Below are positions 36,240 to 47,489 of a stretch of DNA of 64,000 nt, one piece after another (the stretch's first letter is position 1; every line of letters starts with the position of its first letter). The DNA is from Sarcocystis neurona (lineage: Eukaryota > Apicomplexa > Conoidasida > Eucoccidiorida > Sarcocystidae). The stretch covers positions 1,946,209-2,010,208 of the forward strand of contig KL647299.1 in assembly GCA_000727475.1 (NCBI GenBank), read 5' to 3'. The translations under genes and the position numbers were made by a program. The notes under the pieces are model-generated. The model worked only from the letters and a program-made list of their open reading frames with translations. It had not been told where the DNA came from and searched no databases.

Positions 36240-36575
36240 GGCCGCATGCGCGCGGATTAACTGACAGATTTCGCATCCGAAAATACTGGGAGCTTCCAGA
36301 AGAGCTGCTACACTCGTGGTACCCCATGCATGCACTTCACCCGGCTCTTTATGGAATGCGCACTGCTGCAAAGCAAGAAAAAAAGAAGCGCCTGCTGCTG
36401 CTGCTGCTCCTGTTGCCATCTGCTTCCTCATTTGCGCTGCGCCTGCTCTCGCATGGTTCACCTCATCTGCTGCAGCTGCTGCTCCCACCAGCGGAAGCGG
36501 ACTCCTGTTGCTGCTCTTTCTGCTGCTGCTGCTGCTCGTTGCTGCTGCTCCTTCGGCTGTTGCTGCTGCTTCCAC
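36240..36575 (-). CDS. Possible downstream exon of a minus-strand gene
   Basis: The minus frame reads an Ala/Ser-rich start, then EVNHARAGAAQMRKQMATGA and ASFFLALQQCAFHKEPGEVH. A donor-like GGG|GTACCA follows at about 36320, so the exon may end there. It lies 3' of the better candidate at 37555-37220 on the same strand and could belong to the same gene. The opposite strand is also open (WELPEELLHSWYPMHALHPA), so strand is uncertain. Confidence 0.28.
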
Positions 36576-37190
36576 TGCTGCTGCTGCTTCCGCTGCTGCT
36601 GCTGTTTCTGCGTCTTTTCAAATACTTCACTTCCTTTCTCCCGTGGAGTTGTGTACTTTCTTAACTAATCAACTGTCCCACCTCCCTGCTGCTGCGCCAA
36701 CGTCGCGACGACGCTGCTGCTTCTCCCAGCAGCTGCGGCTGCTGCCTCCTCTGCTGCTCCTTCACCGCCCCCTCCGATGCTGCCGCTGCTGCTGCTGCTT
36801 CTCGTTTACCTGTGTGCCAACTTCTCTACCCGTTGCTGCTGCCGTTCCTGCTCCTGCTGCTGCCTTTTGGCTGCTGGTCGTTTCTCCTTCTGCTGCGTCG
36901 TTCTCGACGACGGCGCGCCTGTCTTCCGCTGCTCGGCGCGCAGTTGCTGCTGCGCTGCTGCAGCAGTCGCAGCACCAGGTCCCGCCACTGCGCGGGCTGC
37001 TGCTTTCTCTTCTTCTTCTTCTTCCTTCTCTCTTGCCTAGGACGTGTTCCTCCTGCTGCTGCTCCCTTTTAACAAGGGGCACAAGAGGTGCTGTTCACCG
37101 CTACCGTCCGACTTTGCTGCTGCAGCGGGGAGCCGACACATGTCCACATCCGCTGCGGAGGAAGTGACACTTTCACGTGCTTCTTCCCCG
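36370..37190. repeat. CTG-rich block
   Basis: Imperfect plus-strand CTG, dense at 36370-36610 and 36680-37060. The minus frame 37082-36762 is open, with KREQQQEEHVLGKREGRRRR and later GTQVNEKQQQQRQHRRGR. It could be coding for the adjacent minus-strand candidate. Confidence 0.6.
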
Positions 37191-37219
37191 CAGCAGCGTT
37201 TCTCAAAAAACAAATATGG

Positions 37220-37555
37220 CTATTGATACTGCCGCTGCTGCTGCTGCGCGCCTGCTGCCCCGCCGTCACGGATATGCTGCTTCTGCAGGTCGCTGCTGCT
37301 GCTGCTCCCGCTGCTGCTGCCGCTGTTGCTCCTTGTCGCTTGCTGCTGCTCCAGGGCATCGCAGACGAGGTCACAGAAGAAGCCGTCGGGAGACGTCCGC
37401 AGCGCCTGGCGAGTCGCAGCCTTGGCTGCTGTTATGACAGAAAGAAATTCTTCGAGCGCTGCTGCTGTCTGCTGCATGTGCGGCTGCAGCCGATCTTGCA
37501 CGTCCAGCTCCACTGCTGCCTGCTTCCCATTCGTAATCTTCACACAAACTGACAT
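37220..37555 (-). CDS. Candidate start of an unrecognised minus-strand gene
   Basis: From ATG at 37555 the minus frame encodes 111 residues beginning MSVCVKITNGKQAAVELDVQ, then ALEEFLSVITAAKAATRQAL and SPDGFFCDLVCDALEQQQ, followed by a Ser/Gln-rich tail to a stop at 37220. The first 75 residues have the amphipathic pattern of a folded domain and are not repeat-derived. Upstream the frame stays open with a Glu/Gly-rich stretch to about 37624, so the start may be earlier. A donor (GTATCA) just before the stop would allow splicing to RMWTCVGSPLQQQSRTVAV (near 37160) or to the frame at 37082-36762. I do not recognise the family. Confidence 0.45.
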   Translation of the reverse strand: MSVCVKITNGKQAAVELDVQDRLQPHMQQTAAALEEFLSVITAAKAATRQALRTSPDGFFCDLVCDALEQQQATRSNSGSSSGSSSSSDLQKQHIRDGGAAGAQQQQRQYQ

Positions 37556-37799
37556 CCCCTCCTCGGCTGCTTCTCCCCCCTCTCCTTCGCCTTTCTCTCT
37601 TCCATGTTCTCCTTCCCCACTCACGTGCTGCTGCTGCTCTCTCTGCTGCTGCTCCTGCTGCGGCTCCGCAGAGACCGAAAAAGTGGAGGACGTCGGACGC
37701 GCAGCACGTCCGTCTCCTGCAGCACCAGAAGCACGGCAGTTTCGTCGAAATCAACGTCGCATGCGTTCTCATCTCATCGTGCACGCGCGCGGGGAATCG

Positions 37800-38560
37800 C
37801 CCACGTATTTACACATATACATCCACGCCTACTCATACACATACATATGCGGGAGTATTCATATATATATACATATATGTATAGACATCCATATGCAAGC
37901 GTGTTCCTATATATATACGTAGACAGCTAGTGACCACTTCTAGAGCTGTCTGTGTAGAGCGGAGGGTAAAATAGACAGAGGTAAATATATACATACAGAG
38001 AGAGAGAGAGATACCTGAGCAGCAGCAGCAGTCCCACCTCCACATATATACGTATATATGTAGGCGTCTTCATATGCGTATGCATGCATAAGTAGGGAGC
38101 AGCTTCTTATCGATGCGTGTTTGCAGTGCGGATAGAGAGGTACACAGAGAGATATAATAAGAGAGCGAGAGACGCGTGGACGAATGTATCAGAAAGTGAG
38201 GAAATACCTACGAAGCTGCTCCGCCACATGCATCTCCCATACACACACATATACAAATATATGAACCGACTACCAATCCAATTCGCTCGTCACGCAAATC
38301 TTCAACATATATGTATACGTGTACACATCTGTAAGCTACTACTGCACCGACTCAACCCCGGGACAGTGCAGGGCAGTCGGACAGCAGTACGCGAGTGCGG
38401 CCGTGGGGTAATAATAGACAGTAGTGGGGTGCTTGTGGCAGTGCAGCAACATAGGAGCAGCACAGCAGCAGTCGTCCGCGTAGGATGTATCGTGCAGTCT
38501 CATTGCCAGTGGTGGTGCTTTTTTTTCTACCCCGTCCCGTCCAGCGTCGCAGCAGTGCAC
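37800..38560. other. Microsatellite and unique sequence, no gene
   Basis: TA/CA microsatellite at 37805-38070, with a GA run at 38000-38012. Unique sequence at 38100-38560 has only short, composition-neutral frames. Confidence 0.5.
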
Positions 38561-39920
38561 TAGCAGTCCTGCAGTAGTAGTCGTACTGCTGCGGGCAGCA
38601 GGAAGAGAAGAAGAAGGCCAGTAAAGTAGAGCTAATAGTATATGAAGAAGTTAAAAGTAGTGTCCTCTGTGTAAGTGTGTGTGTGTGTGTTGTATGTCTT
38701 AGAATATCCAGTATGCGTGTCGTACAGGACTGGACAGTCCACAGTGTAGAGGACGTAATACAGAGTATAGAGGAGACGAGTGCAGTACAGCAATATAGAG
38801 TATTCTAGCACTATATAGAAGGGGTAACAGCAGCAGCAGTAGTAGTGGTGTGGCGTAGTTTCCGGCGTTGGTATAGGTCCTCTAGTGTGGGATATAGTGT
38901 ACCATCGTATACTAGTAGTAATAGTAGTAGTACGGCGGAGTTTCCACTAAGATATAGGTTATATAGTGTGGTATACAGTACAAAGTGTCGCGCACTACAC
39001 AGAGCACAGTACACCGTAGTATAGCGGTAGGAACAGGAATAGTAGTGGGGCGCAGTTCCCAATATAATTGAGCTTAAAGTGTAGTGTCGTGTACCGTACA
39101 TCGTAGTATAGCAGTACCAACAGCAGTAGTAGTAGTAGTGGGGCGTAGTCTCCACTATACGGTAGCTTATATAGTGCGGCATGTATTATATCGAAGTACA
39201 GCAGTAGTAATAGTGATAGGAGTAGTACTACTACTACGAGGTAGTTTCCAGCATAGTAGACGTTCTATAGTGTAATATATAGCAGTATGGTAGTATAGCA
39301 GCAGTAATAGTAGTAGTAGTAGTGGGGCGTAGGTTTCAATATACTATAGGCTCTATAGTGTGGTATATACCGCACAATAGCGTACTACAGTATAGAGTAT
39401 ATGAACAGTACAGTAACCTTATATACAAGTATACCGGTATACCACGAGTAGTAGTAGTAGTAGGGGTAGTGGAGTGTAGTATATAGTGTGATATATAGAA
39501 TACAGGATATAGTGTAGTGTACTTATATACTACAGCACACGATATGGTGTAGAGTATATATGTTGTAGAGAGAATACTAGTAAAGTAAGTTAATAGAGAG
39601 TTACACCGGTATAGCAAAAGTATTAGTACTAGAGTACGGTGAGTAGTAGTACTAGTAGTGTCGGAGAGGATAGCATAGTGTATATTTGGTGTGTATAGGG
39701 TAGTGTATAGTAGAGTATATAGTATACTATGTACGTACGTAATCTAGAATATATGGTGTGAGTAAGGATGTAGGAGACAGTATAGTATATATTATAGAAT
39801 ACATAGTGGAGTACGGTATGGCGTGCAGGCCAGCATGTAGTAGTATAACCGAGGACGTAGTCTACCGTATATGCGGAGAGCAGCTCGTGCGTCATATACT
39901 AGCACCGCCTTATGAGAGGA
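38560..39920. repeat. TAG/GTA-rich region with a degenerate satellite of about 95 bp
   Basis: Between about 38840 and 39480 a diverged unit recurs with landmarks GGGGCGTAGTTTCCACTATA, then TATAGTGTGGTATA, then GTAGTATAGCAGTA and a GTA-triplet run. Landmark positions are about 38850, 38932, 39047, 39139, 39237 and 39323, with a weaker copy near 39461. The surroundings are TAG/GTA-triplet and TATAG rich. Frames are Tyr/Thr/Leu/Ser-rich and not gene-like. Confidence 0.8.
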
Positions 39921-40036
39921 GGACAGCAGTGAGACGAGTAGAAGGAGGAGAAGCAGAAGAAGAGGAAGGGCAGCAGAACAGTCGGAAGAATGAGGCGGCC
40001 TGTGATAGCCGTCCGAAGACGCTGCGTCGTTTTTAC

Positions 40037-40787
40037 CTGCGTCGCCTGCTGCAGCAGGAACAGCAGCAACAGCAGCAGTGCTGCTGCTGAACGAAGAAGA
40101 AGAAGGAGCGACAGCAGCCAGCAGCTCCTTGGCGTACTGCTCCGCTGCTGCGAGCAACAAATCACTCGCTGTCCCTGCTTCTGCTGCACCTGCTGCTCCT
40201 GCTCCTGCTGCTGCGGCTGCTTCTGGTGCGGCGGGTGCCGCGGGTGCGGCTGTCGTGGGGGCTGTTGCACCTGCGTCTGTGTACTGCAGCTGCTGCTGTA
40301 CGCAGCTGCCGAAGGCGGAGGGAGGCCCAGGATAAGCGTCACCGGAACTCGCAGTGACAGAAGAAGTCGAGGCAACTTCTGCTGCTGCGGCGGCGGGATC
40401 CCACACATCACTCCCGGGAACGCGCATTTCCCCTTCCTCTGCCCACGCCGCTTCGGGGAGTGCAGCAGCAGACGCAGCAGCAGCCCTGTCGCCCACAGCA
40501 GCACCGTCGTACGCATCAGCAAAGTCAATCGCAGCTGCAGCAGCAGCACCGGCAGCTCCCAGTAAAGAGTACTGTGGAGTCGCAAGAGAAGAAGCTGGCT
40601 CTGCTGCAGCGTTTCCTGTTCGAAGGGAAGGCGCAGCTGCGCTTCCTTCCCACACAAAGTGCTGTTCTTCTGCTCCTGCTCCTCCTGCCATACCTGCTGC
40701 GGCCCCTGTCGCAGAATAAAACGGCGTGTACGGCGCTGCTGCATCTGCTGCCCCCGCAGCGCTCTCCGCTGCTTCAAACGACCGCAT
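40037..40787 (-). CDS. Probable exon of an Ala-rich, acidic unrecognised protein
   Basis: The minus frame runs 250 codons from an ATG at 40787 to a good donor, GACGCAG|GTAAAA, at 40037. Non-repeat islands include PYTPFYSATGAAAGMAGGAG, EEQHFVWEGSAAAPSLRTGN, EEGEMRVPGSDVWDP and SDLLLAAAEQYAKELLAAVA. Ala runs dominate between them, as is common in Eimeria proteins. The adjoining minus frame at 41014-40790 is also open (HYLVLAVEDAGGRPVAAASA), so an upstream exon in another phase is likely. No domain is recognised. Confidence 0.45.
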
Positions 40788-40859
40788 ATTTCTGCTGCTG
40801 CTCCTGCTTCTTTGGCGCTTGCTGCTGCGACTGGGCGGCCCCCTGCGTCCTCTACCGCG

Positions 40860-41990
40860 AGGACTAAGTAATGCTGCTGCTGCTGCTGTCGTTCAGCTGG
40901 CGCCTGTCTCGGTGCTCCAGCGGCAAGTACGGTGCCGAGCAAAAGAACAGCTGCTGCTGCTGCTCCTTCAGCTGCTGCTCCTTCAGCTGCTGCTGCTTCA
41001 GCTGCTGCTGTCACTTCCCTGGCGACTGCACACGGGAAGGCTGCGGTTGCTGCTCATGCGCTGTTGGCTGCTGCGTGTTGCAGTCCTGTTGCTGCTCCAT
41101 CCGTTCCTGCTGCTACTGCTGACGCGGGAGCTCCAGGCAGAAGTGCTGCTGCCGCTGTGTCTGCTGCTGCTGCAACAACAGTAACAACCTTCTGGGAAGG
41201 TCGTGCTGCCGTTTGACTTTTTGTGTCTGAGGCGCCGCTGCTGGTGGTGCTCCTGCTGCTGCGGGGAAGCATGCTGCTGCTGCCGTGCGACTGCTGCTGC
41301 TGCTCTGTGTTGTGTGTGTGTGTGTGTGGATGTGACGCAGTGGTGTGCGTGCTGCTGCAACAGAAGAAGCAGCAGCAGCTGGTGCTTGCAGGAAGCCCTC
41401 TGTTGCCGGTCTTCTCGAAAGCTGCAGCGCCACTCCTCCTCCACAAGGCATGCTGCTGCTGCTGCCGCTCACGCTGCTGCATCTGCTGCTGCTGCACGAA
41501 GACCTCCACCTGTTGCTGCTGCGTTTTCTTTCTCCTCTTCTCCTTCGCGTCTGCTGCTACTTCTCCTCCTCGCTGCTGCAACCCCCGTTTCTGCTGCTGC
41601 TGTTGTTCGTCATCCACCGCTTCGCGCTGCTCACCTCGTCTGAAAGATGCCTTCCTGCTGCTCCTGCTCCATCACTACCTGCCAGACGCTCCGCTCCTGC
41701 TGCTGCTGCTGGAAGACGCCGCACTGCTGCAGCGGCTGCTCGTCTTCCTGCAGACCGTGTGGCCTCTGCTGCTGCTTCTTCTTCTCCTCCCTTCCCCGTT
41801 CTCTGCCGCTCGCGCAGACGCATGCACCGCTGCTGCTGCTGCTGCGACTGCCTCGGCCGCGCAGCCTCTCACGCCACTGCAAGCTCTCCTCGCCAGCAAC
41901 GCCAGGCAGCAGAAGCGCAGCAGCTCAGGAAAGAAGCAGCAGCCGACAGAAGAAGCAACAGCAGGGAGAAGAAGCAACAGCAGAGAGAAG
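40860..41990 (-). other. CTG block, possibly minus-strand coding
   Basis: Plus-strand CTG throughout. The minus frame 41617-41054 reads QQRGGEVAADAKEKRRKKTQ, HALWRRSGAAAFEKTGNRGL and later KSQTAARPSQKVVTVVAAAA before a stop. Another minus frame at 41882-41631 has GLQEDEQPLQQCGVF. Non-Gln islands suggest some coding on this strand, perhaps upstream exons of the gene ending at 40037. Exon limits cannot be set. Confidence 0.35.
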
Positions 41991-42029
41991 CAGCAGAGGC
42001 AGCAGCAGCATCCCACGTGGGTTGCAGGC

Positions 42030-42480
42030 GTGGTATCCGTTCTCCTATATACGTACACACAATATATATATATGTATATATTACAGCTACGCGCATGCAA
42101 GCAGAACAAATGCAGAGGCTTACAAGTGGAAAACACCTTGAGACACACACACACACATGGGTGTACATGCATGTACATGCATGTGTGAACAGCAGCAGGT
42201 CCTCAACGACTCCACCTACATGTATGTATATATATATATACACACAAGAAGCTTGAGGTACATACACATGCAGTATCAGATCGGAAACGAACCTACACAC
42301 ATATATATGTGGAACCTTGAGATACAGGTACACATACAGATACGAACAGCAGCAGACCTTACCGACTGTATTTACACACACATATACATACACATACATA
42401 TGTGAAGACCTCGAGACATATATATGTATGTATAGAGATGTATGTACACATATATGGAGAAGAGTATAGATCCCAAACGA
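42030..42480. repeat. TA/CA microsatellite with a loosely repeated unit
   Basis: CA/TA microsatellite in which CTTGAGGTACATACACATGC-like and GATCGGAAACGAACC-like segments recur with divergence (42250-42480). Confidence 0.6.
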
Positions 42481-43790
42481 ATCTATTCACATACATGCTT
42501 GTGGCACGTAGAGAGAAGTGCCGGCCCTTCACTTCTTTCCTTTGAGCTGAGTTTCCCGTGTCTCGAGCCGGAAGCTGCAGGCGTGTTCCTCTCCAGAAGT
42601 ACAAATTTTTGCCCTCCGACCGGACATCGAGGAGCCCGCGAGAACGACGCGAAGGCTGCTGAACTCGAAAGTGGCTGCTGCGAGGGAAGGGCGAGGGGCT
42701 GCACTCGAAGCAGCAGCGGCCACCCGCTCGCCGGGGCAGCAGCAGAAGGCAGAGACGCAGTGTGGACGGGAAGAGACGACGAAGAGACGGGGAGACGAGA
42801 CGCGCGAAACGGCGCGATGACCGCAGCACTCTTCGGAAGCGGAGGGGCTGAATTTCGCGGTACCCCACACAAATGTGCATGCACACACGGATGTGCCCAC
42901 CCCCCCATATATGCATGCACACACGGATGTATATACACCGGAGACAGGAAGTCTCCCGCTGTCGAGACACGAGCAGCGCACACATGGAGGGGAAGAGGCG
43001 CGACTCCACGAAGAGGAGACGAGACCGCACCGTTCCGTAGGATGCGGGTGTGGACTCTCTAGTACGTCGCCCATGCATATATATACGTGTGCATGCGCTC
43101 TACTAAGCGAGAACGTCCCCCCCTTCCAGTCTGTGTGGACATATATATGCATCTGTAGAGGGAGACGAGACGGCGATGCAGCGACTGCAGAAGACGACGA
43201 AGAAGACGAAAGCAGCAGCGCTGTCTCCAGGAGAGGAGAAGGCAGCATCCTCAACAGCACATATATACACGTCCAGACACACAAGTGTGTGTCAATAGAC
43301 GCAGGAAGTCTCCCTCTGTGTTTCCATACAGACGTGCAGGTATATTATAGAGGGGAGACACGGGAGAGAGACGGTGGAGACGAGACGCGCGAGGGGGCGA
43401 CAGCAAGGGGGGGGGGGCGTCTCGTCGTCTCCGCCGTCGTGTGCTGCTGCTCGCCGCTTGGAGGAGGAGGAGGGCAGCCGCCTGCTGCCGCGACTGGCGA
43501 GCCAGAGAGAACAGCAGCAACTTCGACTCCGCTGCAACCACGCGGACGCGCGTTTCTCTAAGACACAACCGGACAGGCTTTTTTTGCATGCGTGCATTTC
43601 CGGAGAAGAAGACTTCTCACCGATGTTTCCACCGCAACGTATACGGCGCGCCGCAAGCAAGAGAAGGCGTGGCCCTTCCTTCGCCCGTCGACCCGCCACG
43701 ATGCGTCTGCGTCGTCGCAGCAGCAGGGGCCACTCGCAACAACAGTCAGACACAAAAGCGCCCTCTCTTCTCCACACATACGTGTGCACA
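42480..43790. other. Unique GC-rich stretch, coding status unclear
   Basis: Little repeat apart from a duplicated TATATGCATGCACACACGGA near 42865-42925 and a G run at 43405-43415. Several 150-250 codon frames overlap on both strands, so openness is uninformative. The minus frame 42870-42490 (around APRCPVGGQKFVLLERNTPA) and the plus frame 43590-43780 (PPQRIRRAASKRRRGPSFAR) are the most protein-like. No domain is recognised. Confidence 0.3.
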
Positions 43791-44460
43791 GCTATATTCA
43801 CTGCATACCCATGTACACACACATATGTACATACATATTTACTGCATGCACGTGTGTACTCACGAGAGCCTATTTATGGACACATGCAGAGAGGACAAAA
43901 GGGCGTTGCTGTGCTTCCTGCACGGCACCTCCACCACCGCCTCCTCTCAAAAAAGCGGCGCAGACCAAGTACCCTCCCATCCGCAGACGCAGACACATAT
44001 ATCTTCACCGCAGACCACCTGCATACACACGTGTGTAAAACAGGAAGGCCGCTTCCGTCCTTTGCATGGAAATTGCGTGTCTCACTCTGGAAATACTCAC
44101 CCAAGAACGTCCACCTCTCTTCTCCATATATATATATATATATATGTACACTGCGGACTTCATATATGTATGTGGAGGACAAGAAGTAGTCCTTCTTGCT
44201 TTGCATGTATATGCACCAGCAGTTCACACGAATCTCTTTGTACGCGTCGTCATCTACACCACGACATTCCCTCGAAAAAGTGACGTATTATCACTTCCCC
44301 ACATATATATGTATGTGCTGGGGGCCACGTATATATATGCATGTTGGTGTATGTACACGTCGCATCATATATATGTCAATGTGATGGGAATACCGACTCG
44401 ACGAATACGTGGAGACTTTCTGTCCTGCTTGGGAAGCAGGGACCCATCCTCCTGTCTCGG
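43790..44460. other. Microsatellite with short unique pieces
   Basis: CA/TA microsatellite at 43790-43850, 44120-44170 and 44300-44370. The intervening unique sequence has no defensible exon. Confidence 0.5.
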
Positions 44461-44548
44461 AAGAGCGTGAGGAAAGCTGCTGCTGCTGCTGTTTCTTGGC
44501 TGTTGCCGCTGCTGAGGTCCTTGGTCCTCTGCCTGCATGCGCCTCTAG

Positions 44549-44767
44549 ATGGACGAGGAGGAGGAGGAGGTGGAGAAGCGCCTTATATGGATGGCGGCAG
44601 CAGATCTGTCTCGCGTCCCTGCTACATATCTCCGAAGAAAAACTGATGCTCAGCACGTGTACGAAATGCTGCCAAAAAGTGCTGCTGCTAAGAAGACGCT
44701 GCTGCTAAGAAGACGCTGCTGCGACTCCGCTGCTGCTAAGAAGACGCTGCTGCGACTCCGCTGCTGA
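44549..44767 (+). CDS. Possible terminal exon
   Basis: Acceptor-like CGCCTCTAG precedes ATGGACGAG at 44549. The plus frame then reads MDEEEEEVEKRLIWMAAADL, SRVPATYLRRKTDAQHVYEM and LPK, before a duplicated unit (AAAKKTLL, 44687-44760) and a stop. The first 45 residues look like genuine protein. The upstream 44470-44545 CTG tract would suit the pyrimidine position of a 3' splice site. Family unknown. Confidence 0.35.
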   Translation: MDEEEEEVEKRLIWMAAADLSRVPATYLRRKTDAQHVYEMLPKSAAAKKTLLLRRRCCDSAAAKKTLLRLRC

Positions 44768-44769
44768 GG

Positions 44770-45640
44770 CACTGCTGCTGTTGCTGCTGCTGCACAGCGG
44801 AGGGGGGCTCCGACGTTGTTATCTGCGATGGTTCGTATCAGAGAAGGAGGGTGACTAGAAATCCATGAGCCTTTTGAGAGTTGGAGTTCCCGCGTGCATA
44901 TCTGCGAGTTCTCCTACCGATGAACGAGCAATATAAACGAAAAGGAGACGACGTCCGACCCCCGCGAAGAAGAAAACTCTCGCACACTGCTGCTGCAAGG
45001 GGCCCACTTCACCGAATGCCCACATCTGCCGCTGCTGCTGCAGAGAAGCTGCTCACTTCTCAACAAATCCACAAATATATACGGACGCATTTTCTTCTAT
45101 ATTTGTAGTAGCTGAAACGAGAAGGACAGCGCTTCTGCTGCTGCCCATCCCGTCGGCCAGTACGTCTTTTATGTGCACTGTCGCTGCTGTGTAGACACGC
45201 GGGCTGCTGCTCTCTCTGTCTGTCACTTCCTCAGCAAATGCACGTGAATATTGTGTAGCCGTGGTCTCTATAATGTCCATATTTACACTTTTGTGGGGAA
45301 GTAGAGGTGTGGCAAGATAAATGTTTGCATATGAACTTCTTGTGGAACGGTTTAGGGCCGTCGAGGGACGTATGTACTTACGTAGGTGCACAGACGGGCA
45401 GGGATGAGGCGCTGCCGAACGCGATTCTCTGCAGACCACGGCTGCCGCTGCTGCTGCTCCTGCTCCTCGCTGTTCAGAGAGAGGCTGACGGGAAACGACG
45501 ACAAACGAAGACGCAGAAAAGGGACAGGGACAAGGGAAAAGGGCGCGTTCTTCCACGGTCGCGCCGCACGAAAAGTTGACCTGCGTTTACTTCTTGAAAA
45601 CGACAGAACCGGTGAATCTCTCGGGCAAATACGATGCTGC
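44770..45640. other. Unique sequence, no firm gene
   Basis: Mixed unique sequence. A plus frame over 45540-45630 (GRAARKVDLRLLLENDRTGE) and another plus frame over the same bases (KLTCVYFLKTTEPVNLSGKY) both look protein-like before entering a CTG block. No boundaries can be set. Confidence 0.3.
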
Positions 45641-46660
45641 GCGCCACGTGCTGCTGCTCTTGCTGCTGTTGCTACTGCTGCAGCTGCTGCTGCTGGCGCT
45701 GCTGCCGGTGTTGCTGCTGCTGCTGTTATCGCTGTCGCTGCTAACGGGCGCTGCCTCCGCCGTGTGCCTCTCTCAAAAACGCGGTGCAGGCGACAGACTC
45801 CTGCTCGTGACTGCCGGAGACGCAAAGTTTGCTTTTTCTCTCTTTCTCGCCGTGTCGCTCTGCCATCTGGAACCGCGCTCGACAACATGCGCTTGGGGAA
45901 GCACAGTAAGAGGAGGAAGGCAGAGTGGACCACACCACCGTGACACAGCAGGTGATTTCTGAGGGCTAGCGGGACACAGAGCGAACGTCGAGTGTGCGAA
46001 CGAAGAACGCTACAGCAGGTGTGTCTTCAGGCTAGCAGAACAGACCGCATGCGCGCGGCTGCCCATCTCGTGCTGCTGCTGCTGCTGGTGTGCAGCTCGT
46101 GTTGCAGCCGCTTTTTTATGTACGACGGCTGCGACGGCAGCCACGTACGCTGCAGCTTCTCTTCCCTCGCACACCCTTGCTGTCGCGCTGCTGGAAGTAG
46201 TGCGTAGGTGTAGTAGTACGAGTAGCGTGCTGCTAGTGCTGCTCTTCTTTGTGCGGATGCTGCTAGTCCCGCTCTGCTGCTATTGCTGCTCCCGCTCTGC
46301 TGTTGCTGCTGGTGCCGGTCTGCTGTTGCTGCTGCTCCGGCTCTGCTGTTGCGGCTCCTCGTGCTGCGGTGCCGCGCGTTGCAGCTGCTGCGGCAAGTCG
46401 GCTTTCCCTTCCCGCTTTTTTACGCATGTGTTGCTGCTGTTGCGGCGGCACCTGGCGATCGCTATTCTTTCGAGAGTCGTGCTGCGGGCCTAGTCGGCAT
46501 TTTCTGCTGCTGCCGCTGCACCGATCTGCCGTGTTCTTCAGTGGGTGAAAATATGACGCCGTAGCTGCTGCTCTTTAAGGCTCGACGGCCCGCTCTTCGT
46601 GCTTCTCTAGCTGCCGCTGCTGCTGGACCGCCTCTGTGCTGCCGCTGCTGCTGCTTCGAC
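45640..46660. repeat. CTG-rich block
   Basis: Imperfect plus-strand CTG at 45645-45740, 46070-46090, 46255-46400 and 46560-46660, with unique breaks. Frames are Leu/Cys or Gln/Ala/Ser-rich only. Confidence 0.65.
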
Positions 46661-47244
46661 AGAGTACGGGTGGTGTATATCGACAGGGTTGCAGCAGCCG
46701 TGGCTGCTTAAGCAAATACGCCTCGATGGGCTTTGAAAAAGCTTTGCTGCTGCAAATATCAGCGCACCGGGCGAAGGAGACCTGCTGCTGCCCCTGCAGC
46801 TGCCTTCTCTGGAGTCTCCTCCCTTTCCGCAGTGCTGCTGCTGCAGCACCTGCTGCTGCCTTCTCTCGAGTTTTTATATCTTTGCTTCCTGCCGCTGCTG
46901 CCGCTGCTCCCCCAACGTCGATTTTCTACTCGACTGCTTCAGCGGAGGAGCGAGCGGTGCTGCCGAAGAGCCGCCAGCAGCAGCAGAAGCAGCTCTATCG
47001 CAGGAGCGTGCCCGCAGCAGCAGCAGGAGGAACGCGCCACCGCCAGCACAACAGGGCAGCAGAACAGCAGCAGCGACTCCATCAGCAACAGCAAAGAGAA
47101 GTCAGAACGCCCGCCGCTTCAGGCAGAAACACAGAGCAGCAGACGCCACGCGCAACAGCAGCACCAGCAGCGGCGCAGAAGAAAACTCCTACGCAGGAGC
47201 AGCAGCAGCCACCACCCCAGCGGCAACGCGAACTGCAGCAGTGA
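46636..47244 (+). CDS. Doubtful open frame
   Basis: A plus frame of 202 codons with a short non-repeat part (GCLSKYASMGFEKALLLQIS, then TSIFYSTASAEERAVLPKSR) followed by a Gln/Ala-rich tail from CAG repeats at 46975-47240. A stop ends it at 47244. No domain, splice sites or reliable start. Confidence 0.22.
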   Translation: MLPLLLLRQSTGGVYRQGCSSRGCLSKYASMGFEKALLLQISAHRAKETCCCPCSCLLWSLLPFRSAAAAAPAAAFSRVFISLLPAAAAAAPPTSIFYSTASAEERAVLPKSRQQQQKQLYRRSVPAAAAGGTRHRQHNRAAEQQQRLHQQQQREVRTPAASGRNTEQQTPRATAAPAAAQKKTPTQEQQQPPPQRQRELQQ

Positions 47245-47247
47245 CTC

Positions 47248-47481
47248 TCAACACTGGGAGAAGTGTCTATCAGCAGCAGAAACAGCAGCTGACTGTATCA
47301 GCAGCAAGAGCCGCAGCAGTTGAAGGAGCGTACTAGCAGCAGGAGCAGCAGGACGTGGAGCAGTGTGTAGCAGCAGCAGGCGCGTCAGCACGTAAAGAGC
47401 TGCTTCGCTTCTGGCGTTCTGCGGGAGGGCCGTCTTCGCCGTAGCACAGGCACCATTTTTGCTTCCTTGCAGCAGGGCCAT
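47248..47481 (-). CDS. Possible exon of an unrecognised protein
   Basis: From ATG at 47481 the minus frame gives 77 residues (MALLQGSKNGACATAKTALP, then NARSEAALYVLTRLLLLHTA) before an Ala/Leu-rich repeat-derived part and a stop. Upstream the frame is open with GLQSCGISEHARE, so the ATG may be internal. No domain is known. Confidence 0.28.
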   Translation of the reverse strand: MALLQGSKNGACATAKTALPQNARSEAALYVLTRLLLLHTAPRPAAPAASTLLQLLRLLLLIQSAAVSAADRHFSQC

Positions 47482-47489
47482 CTCTCTCG

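Noticed and set aside
36316..37167. 283-codon plus-strand Ala/Leu/Ser frame
   Set aside because: Readout of a CTG block. The minus strand has more non-repeat protein character and a plausible ATG at 37555.
39899..41014. 371-codon minus-strand open frame with Gln and Leu runs
   Set aside because: Most of it overlaps the better frame at 40787-40037 in another phase. The tail is low complexity. Only the first part (41014-40790) might be an upstream exon.
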